Assembly (NCBI GenBank): GCA_003112755.1
Contig: BFBT01000001.1
Location: 3,348,001-3,412,000, forward strand
From: Lawsonibacter asaccharolyticus
GTDB lineage: Bacteria; Bacillota; Clostridia; Oscillospirales; Oscillospiraceae
Reading direction: 5' to 3'
DNA: 64,000 nucleotides
The notes beneath the pieces were generated by a model. It was not told the DNA's origin. It saw nothing but the letters and a program-made list of their open reading frames with translations, and searched no databases. Below are positions 32,301 to 41,075 of this stretch, piece after piece; within the stretch, counting starts at the first letter, position 1; each line of letters opens with the position of its first letter. Made by a program: the position numbers and the translations under genes.

Positions 32301-33341
32301 ATGAAACAGATCCTGGTGCTGTTCGGCGGGTGTTCCCCCGAGTACAGCGTCTCTCTGGCCTCCGCCTATGGGGTGCTCACCCATATGGACCGGAGCCTGT
32401 ATCAGCCCATCCCTGTGGGCATCACCCAGGAGGGGGCCTGGCGCTGGTACGGCGGGGCGCTGGAGGCCATTCCGGAGGACCGCTGGCAGGAGGAGCCCGC
32501 CTGCCTCCCCTGCACCCTGCGGCTGGACCGGGGCGGGGCCGCCCTGCTCCTGCTGGACGGCTCCGGCCGGACCCTGGCCTTTGACGGGGCCTTCCCCCTG
32601 ATCCACGGCAGCAACGGGGAGGACGGCACCCTTCAGGGGCTCTTTGAGCTGGCCGGGGTCCCCCTCATCGGCTGCGGCACCCTGTCCAGCGCCCTGTGCA
32701 TGGACAAGGACCGCTCCCACAAGCTGGCCGCCCTGGCCGGGGTCCCCAGCCCCAGAGGGATCGTGCTGGAGCCCGGCTTCTCTCCCGCGGAACTGCGCCG
32801 GGGGGCGGAGGCGGTGGGCTTCCCCCTCTTTGTCAAGCCGGTCCGGGCGGGCTCCTCCTTCGGCGTGAGCCGGGTGGAGGGGCCGGAGCAGTTGGATGGG
32901 GCGGTGAGGGCCGCGCTGGCCTATGACCGCCGTGTCCTGCTGGAGGAGGCGGTCTCCGGCTTTGAGGTGGGCTGCGCCGTACTGGGCAGCGAAGAACTGA
33001 CAGTGGGCCTGGTGGACGAGATCCAGCTGTCCGGCGGTTTTTTCGACTTTGAGGAGAAGTACACCCTCAAGACCTCCGCCATCCACTGCCCCGCCCGCAT
33101 CCCTCCGGAGGCGGCCGCCCAGGTGCAGGAGGCCGCCCGGACCATCTTCCGCGCCCTGGACTGCCGGGGCTTTGCCCGGGTGGACCTGTTCCTCACCCCG
33201 GAGGGGGCGCTGCTGTTCAACGAGGTCAACACCATCCCCGGCTTCACCCCCCACAGCCGCTATCCCACTATGATGCAGGGCGCCGGCCTGGACTTCACCT
33301 CCCTGGTCAGCCGCATGATCCGGCTGGGGGTGGGAGCATGA
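32301..33341 (+). CDS. vanG: VanG-type D-alanine--D-serine ligase
   Basis: A 346-residue ATP-grasp ligase. The N-terminal LFGGCSPEYSVSLASA, the central FVKPVRAGSSFGVSRV (ATP-binding), the omega-loop region FFDFEEKYTLKTSAIHCPARI, and the C-terminal FARVDLFLTPEG, FNEVNTIPGFTPHSRYP are all present. The EKYTLKTS loop and the SPEYSVSLASA start follow VanG rather than housekeeping Ddl. It would make D-Ala-D-Ser for peptidoglycan precursors with low vancomycin affinity. Neighbouring vanXY and vanT supply the matching peptidase and serine racemase. The substrate choice is inferred from family and context. Confidence 0.9.
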   Translation: MKQILVLFGGCSPEYSVSLASAYGVLTHMDRSLYQPIPVGITQEGAWRWYGGALEAIPEDRWQEEPACLPCTLRLDRGGAALLLLDGSGRTLAFDGAFPLIHGSNGEDGTLQGLFELAGVPLIGCGTLSSALCMDKDRSHKLAALAGVPSPRGIVLEPGFSPAELRRGAEAVGFPLFVKPVRAGSSFGVSRVEGPEQLDGAVRAALAYDRRVLLEEAVSGFEVGCAVLGSEELTVGLVDEIQLSGGFFDFEEKYTLKTSAIHCPARIPPEAAAQVQEAARTIFRALDCRGFARVDLFLTPEGALLFNEVNTIPGFTPHSRYPTMMQGAGLDFTSLVSRMIRLGVGA

Positions 33342-34081
33342 GGCCCCTGCGGCTCCGCCGGGAGCAGACCTGCCAGGGCCCGCTGGTCCTGATCGATCGG
33401 GCACACCCCCTCCAGGAAGGCGCGCCGCCGGAGCTGGTCCCCGTGGACCGGCTCCACCCCCAGGTGCTCCTGGAGCGGCGTGCGGCCCGGCTGCTGGCCG
33501 CCTGCATCCGCTCCGTGGGGGGCGGGCGGACCATCGTCCCCGTCTCCGGCTGGCGGAGCCGGGCGGAGCAGCAGGCCATCTGGGACGACACCCGGGCCCG
33601 GGAGGGGGATGCCTTTACCCGGCAGTACGTGGCCCTTCCGGGGTGCAGCGAGCACCAGACCGGCCTGGCCATCGACCTGGGGGAGGACGTCCCCGATCTT
33701 GACTTTATCCGCCCCAGCTTCCCCGACTCCGGGGCCTGCGGCGCTTTCCGACGGGCAGCGGCCCGGTACGGCTTCCTCCAGCGGTACTGCCGGGAGAAGG
33801 AGGCCCTCACTGGCATCGCCGCTGAGCCCTGGCACTTCCGCTATGTGGGGGCGCCCCACGCCCAGCTGATGGAGGAGCACGGGCTCTGTCTGGAGGAGCA
33901 CGTCCCCTTCCTGGAGGTGTCCCCCCGGCTCTGCCGGCTGGGCAACGGCAGGACCGCCCGGGTGTCCCGACTCCCCTGCCCCAGCGCCGTCCTGGAACTG
34001 GAGCCGCCGGCGGGGTGCTGGCAGCTCTCCGGAGACAACTGCGGCGGGTTCATCCTCACCGTCTGGGAGGGAGAGCCATGA
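33338..34081 (+). CDS. vanXY: VanXY-type D,D-dipeptidase/carboxypeptidase
   Basis: A 247-residue zinc peptidase of the M15 family. Zinc ligands and catalytic residues are His106 and Asp113 (SEHQTGLAID), Glu163 and His166 (EPWHFRYVG). The absence of a signal peptide fits a cytosolic VanXY, which destroys D-Ala-D-Ala and trims terminal D-Ala from precursors. About 70 extra residues at the C terminus follow the catalytic domain. Its ATG overlaps the vanG stop (ATGA), and its own stop overlaps vanT, so the three are translated together. Confidence 0.9.
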   Translation: MRPLRLRREQTCQGPLVLIDRAHPLQEGAPPELVPVDRLHPQVLLERRAARLLAACIRSVGGGRTIVPVSGWRSRAEQQAIWDDTRAREGDAFTRQYVALPGCSEHQTGLAIDLGEDVPDLDFIRPSFPDSGACGAFRRAAARYGFLQRYCREKEALTGIAAEPWHFRYVGAPHAQLMEEHGLCLEEHVPFLEVSPRLCRLGNGRTARVSRLPCPSAVLELEPPAGCWQLSGDNCGGFILTVWEGEP

Positions 34082-36198
34082 GCGCCCGCCGGGATGTCCC
34101 TGTGCTGGACCGCTTCCGCCTGCTGGCGGCGTTCCTGGCGGTGTGCAACCACACCGCCCCTCTGGCCGGACTGGCCCCGGAGGCCGACTTCTGGCTCACC
34201 CGGGTGCTGGCCCGGATCGCGGTCCCTTTTTTCCTCATGGTCAGCGGGTACTTTCTCTCCCGGGACGGCTGGAGGGGCACGGGCAGATTTTTGAAGCGGA
34301 CGCTGACCCTCTACGCCGCCGCAGTTCTGCTCTATCTGCCCCTGAACTGGTACAACGGGGGCTTCTCCCCCCTGGAGTGGCTCAAAAAGCTGCTCATAGA
34401 CGGCACCCTGTACCACCTGTGGTATTTCCCGGCGGTCCTGCTGGGGGTGGTGATCGCCCGCGGCCTGGCCCGGCTGGGGCTGCCCGCCGCCCTGGCGGCT
34501 GCCCTGCTCCTCTACCTGATCGGCCTGGGCGGGGACAGCTACTACGGCCTGACCGCCCAGCTACCCGCCCTGGACGCCCTCTATGGCGGGCTGTTCCGCC
34601 TGTGCTCCTATACCCGGAACGGGCTGTTCCTGGCCCCCCTTTTCCTGCTTCTGGGGGCGGCGGGAGTCCGGCTGGGCCGGGGGATCTCCGCCCTGGGCAC
34701 CCTTCTCTCCCTGGCCGGTATGTCCCTGGAGGCGTTCTGGCTCCGCGCCCAGGGCTGGCCCCGCCACGACAGCATGTATCTTTTCCTCCCCCTGACCATG
34801 CTCTTCCTGTTCTCCCTGCTGCTAAATGGCGGCCGGGGGCAGGACCGGACCGCCCGCAGGCTGTCCCTGCTGATCTACCTCCTCCACCCCTGGAGCATCG
34901 TGCTGGTGCGGGGCGCTGCAAAGCGGACAGGGCTGGAGGCCCTGCTCATCCAGAACAGCCTGGCCCACTTCTGCGCCGTGGCGGCGCTCACCCTGTGCGC
35001 CGCCCTGGTGCTGGACGCCCTGCGCCCCCTCCGCCCCGCCCCCGGCGGCCGGGCCTGGAAGGAGCTGGACCTGGACGCCCTGCGGCACAACGCCCGCACC
35101 CTCCGCTCCGCCCTGTCCCCCGGCTGCACGCTGATGGCGGTGGTCAAAGCGGACGGCTACGGCCACGGGGCGGTGCCGGTGGCCCGCTGCCTGCGGCGGG
35201 ACGGGGTGCGGGCCTTCGGGGTGGCCTGTCTGGCTGAGGGCATCGCCCTTCGGAAGGCCGGGGTGCTGGGCACCATCCTCATTCTGGGCTACACCCCGCC
35301 CCGTGAGGTCCCCCTCCTCCGCCGCTGGCATCTCACCCAGACGGTGGCCGACGAGGCTCACGGCCGGGCGCTTGCCGCCCAGGGAGGACCCGTCCGGGTC
35401 CACCTGGCCCTGGATACCGGCATGCACCGGCTGGGGCTGCCCGCCGGGGACCGCTTCGCCATCGCCCGGATGTACCGCCTGAAAAACCTGCGCATCGACG
35501 GGGTGTTCTCCCATCTGTGCGTCTCCGACAGCCTGAAAAAAGAGGACATGGACGCGACTCTGGAACAGCTCACCCTGTTCTATGACACGCTGGACTGGAT
35601 GCGCACCCAAAACCTCTCTCCGGGCCGCGTCCACATCCAGGCCAGCTACGGGGTCCTCAATCTGCCGCCCCAGCCATGCGCCTGGGCCCGGGCCGGCATC
35701 GCCCTGTACGGTGTGTACAGTTCCCTCTCCCCGGTCCAGCGCCGCCTGGACCTGAAGCCCGTCCTCTCCCTCCGGGCCCGGGTGGCCTCGGTGCGCACCC
35801 TGCGCCCCGGGGAGCGGGCCGGGTATGGGCTGGCCTTCCAGGCCCGCCAGGAGACCCGGCTTGCAGTGGTCACCATCGGCTACGCCGACGGCCTGCCCCG
35901 CCAGCTGCCCCAGCAGGGCGGGCGTGTGCTGATCCGCGGCGCTTTCTGTCCCATGGCGGGACGGATGTGCATGGACCAGCTGCTGGTGGATGTCACCGCC
36001 CTGCCCGGTGTCCAGGCCGGGGATGTGGTCACCCTCATCGGCCGGGACGGAGCGCAGGAGCTCCGGGCCGAGGAGCTGGCCGCCCGATGCGGCACCATCA
36101 CCAATGAGCTTCTCTCTCGGCTGGGCAGGCGGCTGGAGCTGCAAAAGGTCCCTCGTTCTTCCCAGAGTAGTGGGCGGAGCGCAGAGACGCGGGGATGA
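34078..36198 (+). CDS. vanT: VanT membrane-bound serine/alanine racemase
   Basis: A 706-residue two-domain protein. Residues 1-330 are an acyltransferase-3-like membrane domain with about ten helices (DRFRLLAAFLAVCNHTAPL start); residues 335-700 are an alanine racemase fold with the PLP lysine at 357 (VVKADGYGHG) and the catalytic tyrosine in RAGYGLAF. VanT provides D-serine for the VanG ligase, the membrane part probably taking up L-serine. The length matches known VanT proteins (about 700). Start overlaps the vanXY stop by ATGA. It is the last gene of the cluster. Confidence 0.92.
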   Translation: MSARRDVPVLDRFRLLAAFLAVCNHTAPLAGLAPEADFWLTRVLARIAVPFFLMVSGYFLSRDGWRGTGRFLKRTLTLYAAAVLLYLPLNWYNGGFSPLEWLKKLLIDGTLYHLWYFPAVLLGVVIARGLARLGLPAALAAALLLYLIGLGGDSYYGLTAQLPALDALYGGLFRLCSYTRNGLFLAPLFLLLGAAGVRLGRGISALGTLLSLAGMSLEAFWLRAQGWPRHDSMYLFLPLTMLFLFSLLLNGGRGQDRTARRLSLLIYLLHPWSIVLVRGAAKRTGLEALLIQNSLAHFCAVAALTLCAALVLDALRPLRPAPGGRAWKELDLDALRHNARTLRSALSPGCTLMAVVKADGYGHGAVPVARCLRRDGVRAFGVACLAEGIALRKAGVLGTILILGYTPPREVPLLRRWHLTQTVADEAHGRALAAQGGPVRVHLALDTGMHRLGLPAGDRFAIARMYRLKNLRIDGVFSHLCVSDSLKKEDMDATLEQLTLFYDTLDWMRTQNLSPGRVHIQASYGVLNLPPQPCAWARAGIALYGVYSSLSPVQRRLDLKPVLSLRARVASVRTLRPGERAGYGLAFQARQETRLAVVTIGYADGLPRQLPQQGGRVLIRGAFCPMAGRMCMDQLLVDVTALPGVQAGDVVTLIGRDGAQELRAEELAARCGTITNELLSRLGRRLELQKVPRSSQSSGRSAETRG

Positions 36199-36232
36199 CC
36201 GACCCCGACCGGAAGCAAGACAGGATAAGATG

Positions 36233-36265
36233 AGAAGGGCATGGGTCCTGTCCCCCTGCCCTTCT
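36233..36265 (+). terminator. stem-loop after vanT
   Basis: AGAAGGGCA pairs with TGCCCTTCT across 15 bases, 35 bases past vanT. No long T-run, so only a probable terminator. Confidence 0.45.
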
Positions 36266-36328
36266 GTAGTTCTGATCCCCTGTGAGGACCCCGTCTGTCA
36301 TATGGCGGAGCCGTACTCCCGACGCATC

Positions 36329-36357
36329 AAGGCCAGCGCCATTCAGGCGCTGGCCTT
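36329..36357. terminator. bidirectional stem-loop between vanT and the NUDIX gene
   Basis: A perfect 12-base stem AAGGCCAGCGCC / GGCGCTGGCCTT with a 5-base loop lies between the converging transcripts. Confidence 0.65.
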
Positions 36358-36360
36358 GTC

Positions 36361-36774
36361 TTATCTTCCAACCTGTGTGGGACCGCCGCATCCGGCCACT
36401 TCCCGCAGCCGCTCCAGGATGGCCTCGTCTGCGGGGCAGAATCTATACTGCGGGATCTCTGCCGCCCGGATCCACCGGATGTCCTGATGCTCCAGCTTTC
36501 GGGGCGTTCCCTCCGCGATGGAGGCATGAAACAGGGTCAAGTGGACGGTAAGGTCGGGATAGGCGTGGATGACCTCCATGAAGGGCTCCCCCACCGCCAC
36601 CCGGATGTCCAGCTCCTCCCGGCACTCCCGGACCAGGGCCTCCTCCCGGGTCTCCCCCGGCTCCACCTTTCCGCCCACGAACTCCCAAAGCAGCCCCCGG
36701 GCCTTGTGGGCCGGGCGCTGGCAGATGAGGAAGGTCTCCCCCTCCCAGATCAGGGCCGCCACTACTTCTGTCAT
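36361..36774 (-). CDS. NUDIX hydrolase (MutT-like)
   Basis: A 137-residue protein with a full NUDIX box, GGKVEPGETREEALVRECREELDI (positions about 34-57 including the leading GG), matching GX5EX7REUXEEXGU. Followed by RKLEHQDIRWIRAAEI, as in 8-oxo-dGTP diphosphatases of the MutT type. It would hydrolyse oxidised or non-canonical nucleoside triphosphates. A GAGGAG site precedes the ATG. Last gene of a minus-strand run after BrnQ and DUF4186. Confidence 0.88.
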   Translation of the reverse strand: MTEVVAALIWEGETFLICQRPAHKARGLLWEFVGGKVEPGETREEALVRECREELDIRVAVGEPFMEVIHAYPDLTVHLTLFHASIAEGTPRKLEHQDIRWIRAAEIPQYRFCPADEAILERLREVAGCGGPTQVGR

Positions 36775-36810
36775 CGCTGTGCGCTCCTCTCTGTCTCCTC
36801 CGCAGCCCGG

Positions 36811-37161
36811 TCACAGCTGCCGCTGGATCCAGGCCATCAGCAGATTCACGATCTTCTCCTGCTGCCGCCGGTTCAGCTGGATGCCCGGCGGGATCTTATA
36901 CCACTTGTACAGGCACTTGCGGCAGCAGCAGGCACAGGCGTGCTGGGCGAGGAACACCGGGTGTCCCCGCATGGGGGTCTGCCGCCCGTCGTTGGGCAGC
37001 TCCGCCGGAGCCAGCCGGGTCTCAATGAACCCCCGGGCGTGCTCCCGAATGGTGTCCAGCCCCTTCTCCCCTATATAGGCCCGCTCCCGCTCTGAGAGCC
37101 GGAATTTCGCCCGGAAGGGGGACGCCTGAAGCTTCTCCAGCGCCTCGTCGATGGTCTGCAC
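36811..37161 (-). CDS. DUF4186 protein
   Basis: A 116-residue protein matching DUF4186: KFRLSERERAYIGEKGLDTI at the N terminus, NDGRQTPMRGHPVFLAQHA in the middle, and CCCRKCLYKWYKIPPG, where cysteines may bind a metal or cluster. Function unknown. It begins at GTG behind AGGAGG. Gaps of about 35 bases to brnQ and to the NUDIX gene suggest co-transcription. Confidence 0.8.
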   Translation of the reverse strand: MQTIDEALEKLQASPFRAKFRLSERERAYIGEKGLDTIREHARGFIETRLAPAELPNDGRQTPMRGHPVFLAQHACACCCRKCLYKWYKIPPGIQLNRRQQEKIVNLLMAWIQRQL

Positions 37162-37194
37162 CCCTCATTCCTCCTCTCTGTGTCCTCCCCCGGC

Positions 37195-38514
37195 TTATCG
37201 GACTTCCTTGCTTTCCCTTTGGAGGGAGAGGACAGCTCCCAGCAGGACGCCGGCCAGGGCAGGCAGGACCCATCCCAGGCCCACCTCCGCCAGGGGGATG
37301 GCGGAAAGCACCCCGTCCAGGACTGGAACAGCTGCCCCCAGTCCCTGTACCGTGTACAGGATGCTGGCCGCTCCAGTAAACAGGATACCCGCCGGATAGA
37401 TGGCCCGCAGCCGCTGCAGCCGCTCCGGCAGAAAGGAGAGCAGGATCAGCACAATGGCCGGCGGATACAGAATATTCAGCACCGGGACGGAGAACTCCAG
37501 GATCTGGTCCAGTCCTGCGTTGGCGATCACCATGCTGAGCAGGGCGAAAAAAGCCGCCCAGGCAGACGCGGGGAACCTGGGGAGCAGGGTGTGGAAGTAG
37601 GTGCTGCACGAGCTGAGCAGGCCCACGCAGGTGTTGAAGCAGGCGATGACAAAGACAGCTGCCAGGATCGCTCTGCCCCAGGGGCCGAAGATGGCTCCCA
37701 CCAGATTGGTCATGGTAGCGGCCCCGTTGGTGGTCCCGGGAAAGGCACCGCCGGACAGCGCCCCGATATGGGCCAGCATGGAGTAGACTGACAGGAACAG
37801 CACCGCCGCCACTCCGCCTGCCCGGACGGTGCTGCGGAGAACGGCCTTCTCCTCCGTCACCCCCAGCGCCCGGATATTCATTACGATCACGATGCCGAAG
37901 TTCAGGGCCGCAATGGTGTCCATCGTCTGATAGCCTGTGAGAAAGCCCTCCACCGGAGCCGCGCTGTCATAGGGGGGCAGCGCGGGACCATAGCCCCCCA
38001 CAGGGTGGATCAGGCATCCCAGGAACATCACAGCCACCAGCGCCAGCAGCAGCGGGCACAGCAGCCTCCCCAGGCGGCTGGTCAGCTTTTCCGGCCGGAG
38101 GGCCACCAAAAAGGCCGCTCCGAAAAACAGGGCGGAGTAGCCCAGCCGGAACCAGATCAGCGGCGTTCCCTCCGGCAGGAAGGGAGGCACGGCCATCTCA
38201 AAGGAGGTGCTGGCCGTCCTGGGGATAGCAAGGCAGGGGCCTATGGAGAGGTAGATCAAAATGGTAAACACCGTGGCAAAGACGGGATGGACCCTGCCCG
38301 CCAGCCGTGTCAGGCTTCCCGACCGCACCACTGCGATCACACCCAGAATGGGAAGTCCCACAGCACTCACCGCCAGTCCTGCCATGGCCGGCCAGGTGTC
38401 CACGCCGGCCTGTGCCCCCAGCTGAGGAGGAAAGATCAGATTGCCCGCCCCAAAAAACATGGAAAACAGCGTAAACCCCACCAAAAGCTGGTCTCTGCGT
38501 CTGAGTGTCTGCAT
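37195..38514 (-). CDS. brnQ: branched-chain amino acid carrier BrnQ
   Basis: A 439-residue LIVCS-family transporter with about 12 helices. The signature RRDQLLVGFTLFSMFFGAGN is at the N terminus, with NIRALG in the loop before helix 7. It imports leucine, isoleucine and valine with sodium or protons. The ATG at 38514 follows AAAGGATG; a GTG 12 codons upstream is less well placed. It lies 42 bases after the LysR gene on the same strand and could be co-transcribed with it. Confidence 0.88.
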   Translation of the reverse strand: MQTLRRRDQLLVGFTLFSMFFGAGNLIFPPQLGAQAGVDTWPAMAGLAVSAVGLPILGVIAVVRSGSLTRLAGRVHPVFATVFTILIYLSIGPCLAIPRTASTSFEMAVPPFLPEGTPLIWFRLGYSALFFGAAFLVALRPEKLTSRLGRLLCPLLLALVAVMFLGCLIHPVGGYGPALPPYDSAAPVEGFLTGYQTMDTIAALNFGIVIVMNIRALGVTEEKAVLRSTVRAGGVAAVLFLSVYSMLAHIGALSGGAFPGTTNGAATMTNLVGAIFGPWGRAILAAVFVIACFNTCVGLLSSCSTYFHTLLPRFPASAWAAFFALLSMVIANAGLDQILEFSVPVLNILYPPAIVLILLSFLPERLQRLRAIYPAGILFTGAASILYTVQGLGAAVPVLDGVLSAIPLAEVGLGWVLPALAGVLLGAVLSLQRESKEVR

Positions 38515-38556
38515 CTCAACTACATCCTTTCTCTTGTATCCTTCCTGCACCTCTGT

Positions 38557-39483
38557 TTAGTCCAAGTCATCCTGCGGCAGGCCGTAAAAGTCCAGGATAA
38601 ACTCCCAAAAATCCAACGCCGCCTCTGTCATGAGGCTTTTTTTATGACGCATGATATGGATGGTTCGTTTTGCCATCTCGTCTTCCAGCACCGAATACTG
38701 GAGGCCGGGCGCAATGGCAAGGGCGTCCTTCAGGCAGGACTCTGGGAGCACCGCCACAGCGAGATCAGATTGGACCAGCTTGACTTTGACCAGGAACTCA
38801 TCTGTCTTGCAGTACACTTTTGGAAAATATCCCGCGTTCATACACAAGGGAAAGGTGATGTCGCTGAACAAAACATCCTTCCGGTCATTCTGGGCCATGG
38901 TGACAAAATACTCGTCTTTGAGCAGGGAGAGATCCGCCGGACCGGCTCCCAGCGCGTTGGCCAATCTGTTCCCATAGATCAGTGCATAACGCTCCTGAAA
39001 GAGGGGACGAGAGACCCAAAAAGTCTTGTTCTGGTCGTGGAGCGTATCTCCCGCAGAAGAGGACAGAAGAAAGTCCAGTTGATCCGAATCCACCATTTTT
39101 GTGGCCTCAAACGCGATGATCTGGAACGTGATCAGGGGATTGATCTGGGTGTACTGGGCGATACAGTCCGCGATAATGGGGGCATAGGAAGTATAAGCGA
39201 TCTGAATGCCCCCCTTGGTGTCATAGATCCCCCGTTTAGCAGAATTGACCCCCGCATTGAGCAGCTCCACCGCCTGCTTTGCATATTGGGCAAACTGCTC
39301 CCCGGTCTTGTTCAGCACAATGCGGTTGCCGATCCGGTCAAACAGCTTGACGCCAATCTCCCGCTCCAGAGAGGTGATGTGCTTGCTCAGAGACGGCTGG
39401 GAGATATGGAGCAGATCCGCCGTGGCGGAGACATGCTCGTATTTGGCCAGATGCAGAAAATACTCGATGTTCCGAATGTCCAC
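38557..39483 (-). CDS. LysR family transcriptional regulator (MBL/TRAP cluster)
   Basis: A 308-residue LysR protein with a GTG start. N-terminal winged helix MDIRNIEYFLHLAKYEHVSA then HISQPSLSKHITSLEREIG; the effector domain follows. It is divergent from the MBL-hydrolase/TRAP operon that starts at 39616; the 130-base gap between them holds a perfect palindrome and a strong promoter. It is therefore the likely regulator of that operon. It may also read into brnQ. Confidence 0.88.
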   Translation of the reverse strand: MDIRNIEYFLHLAKYEHVSATADLLHISQPSLSKHITSLEREIGVKLFDRIGNRIVLNKTGEQFAQYAKQAVELLNAGVNSAKRGIYDTKGGIQIAYTSYAPIIADCIAQYTQINPLITFQIIAFEATKMVDSDQLDFLLSSSAGDTLHDQNKTFWVSRPLFQERYALIYGNRLANALGAGPADLSLLKDEYFVTMAQNDRKDVLFSDITFPLCMNAGYFPKVYCKTDEFLVKVKLVQSDLAVAVLPESCLKDALAIAPGLQYSVLEDEMAKRTIHIMRHKKSLMTEAALDFWEFILDFYGLPQDDLD

Positions 39484-39509
39484 TCCGCACCCTCCATTAT
39501 TCCGTTTTT

Positions 39510-39525
39510 AATATAGTACTATATT
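39510..39525. promoter_or_regulatory. perfect 16-bp palindrome, probable LysR binding site
   Basis: AATATAGTACTATATT is its own complement and lies between the divergent LysR and MBL-hydrolase genes, just upstream of the promoter at 39536. Confidence 0.6.
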
Positions 39526-39535
39526 TTAGACTAAA

Positions 39536-39564
39536 TTGACAAGTTGGTCAACCACTTTTATTAT
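39536..39564 (+). promoter_or_regulatory. promoter of the MBL/TRAP operon
   Basis: Perfect TTGACA at 39536-39541 and TATTAT at 39559-39564 with 17-base spacing. The -35 box is part of an inverted repeat TTGAC-N6-GTCAA (39536-39551), a possible operator. Confidence 0.75.
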
Positions 39565-39615
39565 AAGAACTGACAATGAGATGTGGCCAAATCTCAAAAT
39601 AAAGGAGGTCGTCCT

Positions 39616-40515
39616 TTGGAACATTTTAACCGTTTCGGCAATATGTCGCCTACACAGGAATATATGCATCGGCCATATCTGATGGATCGCGCGCCCTTTC
39701 AGATCCGGGGCAATCTGTACTTTGTGGGAAATCTCTGGTGCTCCTCCCACCTGATCGATACCGGGGAGGGACTGATCCTGCTGGATACTCCATGCGCCGG
39801 CAGCATGCCCGGCCTGATCCACAACATCTGGAAGCTGGGCTTCAATCCCGAGGACCTGAAATATATCATCGTGTCCCACGCCCATACGGATCACTACGCC
39901 TGCGTCAACGCCCTGGTTCATCTGTCTGGGGCAAAAACCTTCCTCAGTGCGGTAGACGCAAAAGACATGCGGGAGCATCCGGAGCGCATGGAGGCCATGA
40001 ACCGGGAGCTGGGATATTACAATGAGAGCTTTGTGCCGGATGTGGAGCTCCAGGATGGGGACCTGATCCAGCTGGGCAACACCACGATCCGCTGTGTCCT
40101 CACGCCGGGCCACACCATCGGAGTGATGTCCCACTTCTGGACGCTTCAGGACGGCCAGGACACCATCCGCGTGGGGATCTACGGCGGGGCTGGCTTTGTC
40201 AGCGTCTCCGAGGCGGCACTGCGGCGCAATGGGATGCCCCTCTCTCTCCAGCAGGATTTTCTCACTTCCATCGATAAAGTGTGGGACGAGCCTGTGGATC
40301 TGATGCTGGGCAACCATCCCTTCCACAACGACACCTACCAGAAATACGCCAGGCTGTGCCAGGGAGACAAGGACGCGTTTCTGGACCCGGGAGAGTGGCA
40401 CCGCTTTCTCAACGAGCTGCGGACCCGCTACCAGACGTTTCTTGCCATGACTCCCGAGCAGGTGGAAGCTATGTATGCAAAATCACAGATAAATGATTAT
40501 TACAAGATCCTTTGA
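39616..40515 (+). CDS. metallo-beta-lactamase fold hydrolase
   Basis: A 299-residue hydrolase. The metal motif HxHxDH is present as His88, His90, Asp92, His93 (SHAHTDH); later ligands are in LTPGHTIG and near GNHPFHND. Such enzymes split esters, lactones, thioesters or beta-lactams. I choose the TTG at 39616, seven bases after AAAGGAGG; an upstream in-frame ATG has no ribosome site. It is the first gene of the operon with the TRAP transporter, so it probably acts on the imported compound, for instance a sugar lactone or ester. No signal peptide is seen. Confidence 0.82.
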   Translation: MEHFNRFGNMSPTQEYMHRPYLMDRAPFQIRGNLYFVGNLWCSSHLIDTGEGLILLDTPCAGSMPGLIHNIWKLGFNPEDLKYIIVSHAHTDHYACVNALVHLSGAKTFLSAVDAKDMREHPERMEAMNRELGYYNESFVPDVELQDGDLIQLGNTTIRCVLTPGHTIGVMSHFWTLQDGQDTIRVGIYGGAGFVSVSEAALRRNGMPLSLQQDFLTSIDKVWDEPVDLMLGNHPFHNDTYQKYARLCQGDKDAFLDPGEWHRFLNELRTRYQTFLAMTPEQVEAMYAKSQINDYYKIL

Positions 40516-40574
40516 GCAACAATAGTCCATTTTGTGGGATGCCGAAATCAAAAGATAGGGGGACCGGTACGCAG

Positions 40575-41075
40575 ATGAAGACACTAAAATTCTTGGACAA
40601 GCACCTGGAAGAGTTTATCATGGTGCTCCTGCTGAGCAGCATTGTGGTCATCATGCTTTTTCAAATCATTCGCAGATATATTTTCAACGATTCCCTGAGC
40701 TGGTCAGAAGAGTTCTGCCGCTACTGTTTCATTTGGATGATGTTTGTCGCATTTTCATACAGCGCACGCCTTGGTTCTGACTTGCGGGTAGACGCTTTGA
40801 TCAGCATGCTTCCCCAAGGATGCAGAAATATCATTGAGATCATCAATCTGATCCTCTGCATCATGGTGGCCGGTTTCCTGTTTTACCACTCTTTCGGCAC
40901 CGTGGCAGGTGTTATGGAGACCGGGGAAGCCAGTGTTGCGCTGAAGCTCCCCATGCAGTATGTCTATGCCGCCAGCGTAGTCGGCTACGGTCTTGGCACG
41001 GTCCGCTATATCCAGCGGCTGGTACTGTTTATTCTGGGACTGAAAAAATCCCCTGCTGAGGAGGGTATGGCATGA
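40575..41075 (+). CDS. dctQ: TRAP transporter small membrane subunit (DctQ)
   Basis: A 166-residue protein with four helices, the DctQ layout. It contains the family motif WSEEFCRYCFIWMMF near residue 55. Together with DctM it forms the sodium-driven membrane part. Its stop overlaps the dctM start by ATGA. A GGGGG site precedes the ATG at 40575; the frame extends 21 codons further 5' without a better start. Confidence 0.88.
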   Translation: MKTLKFLDKHLEEFIMVLLLSSIVVIMLFQIIRRYIFNDSLSWSEEFCRYCFIWMMFVAFSYSARLGSDLRVDALISMLPQGCRNIIEIINLILCIMVAGFLFYHSFGTVAGVMETGEASVALKLPMQYVYAASVVGYGLGTVRYIQRLVLFILGLKKSPAEEGMA

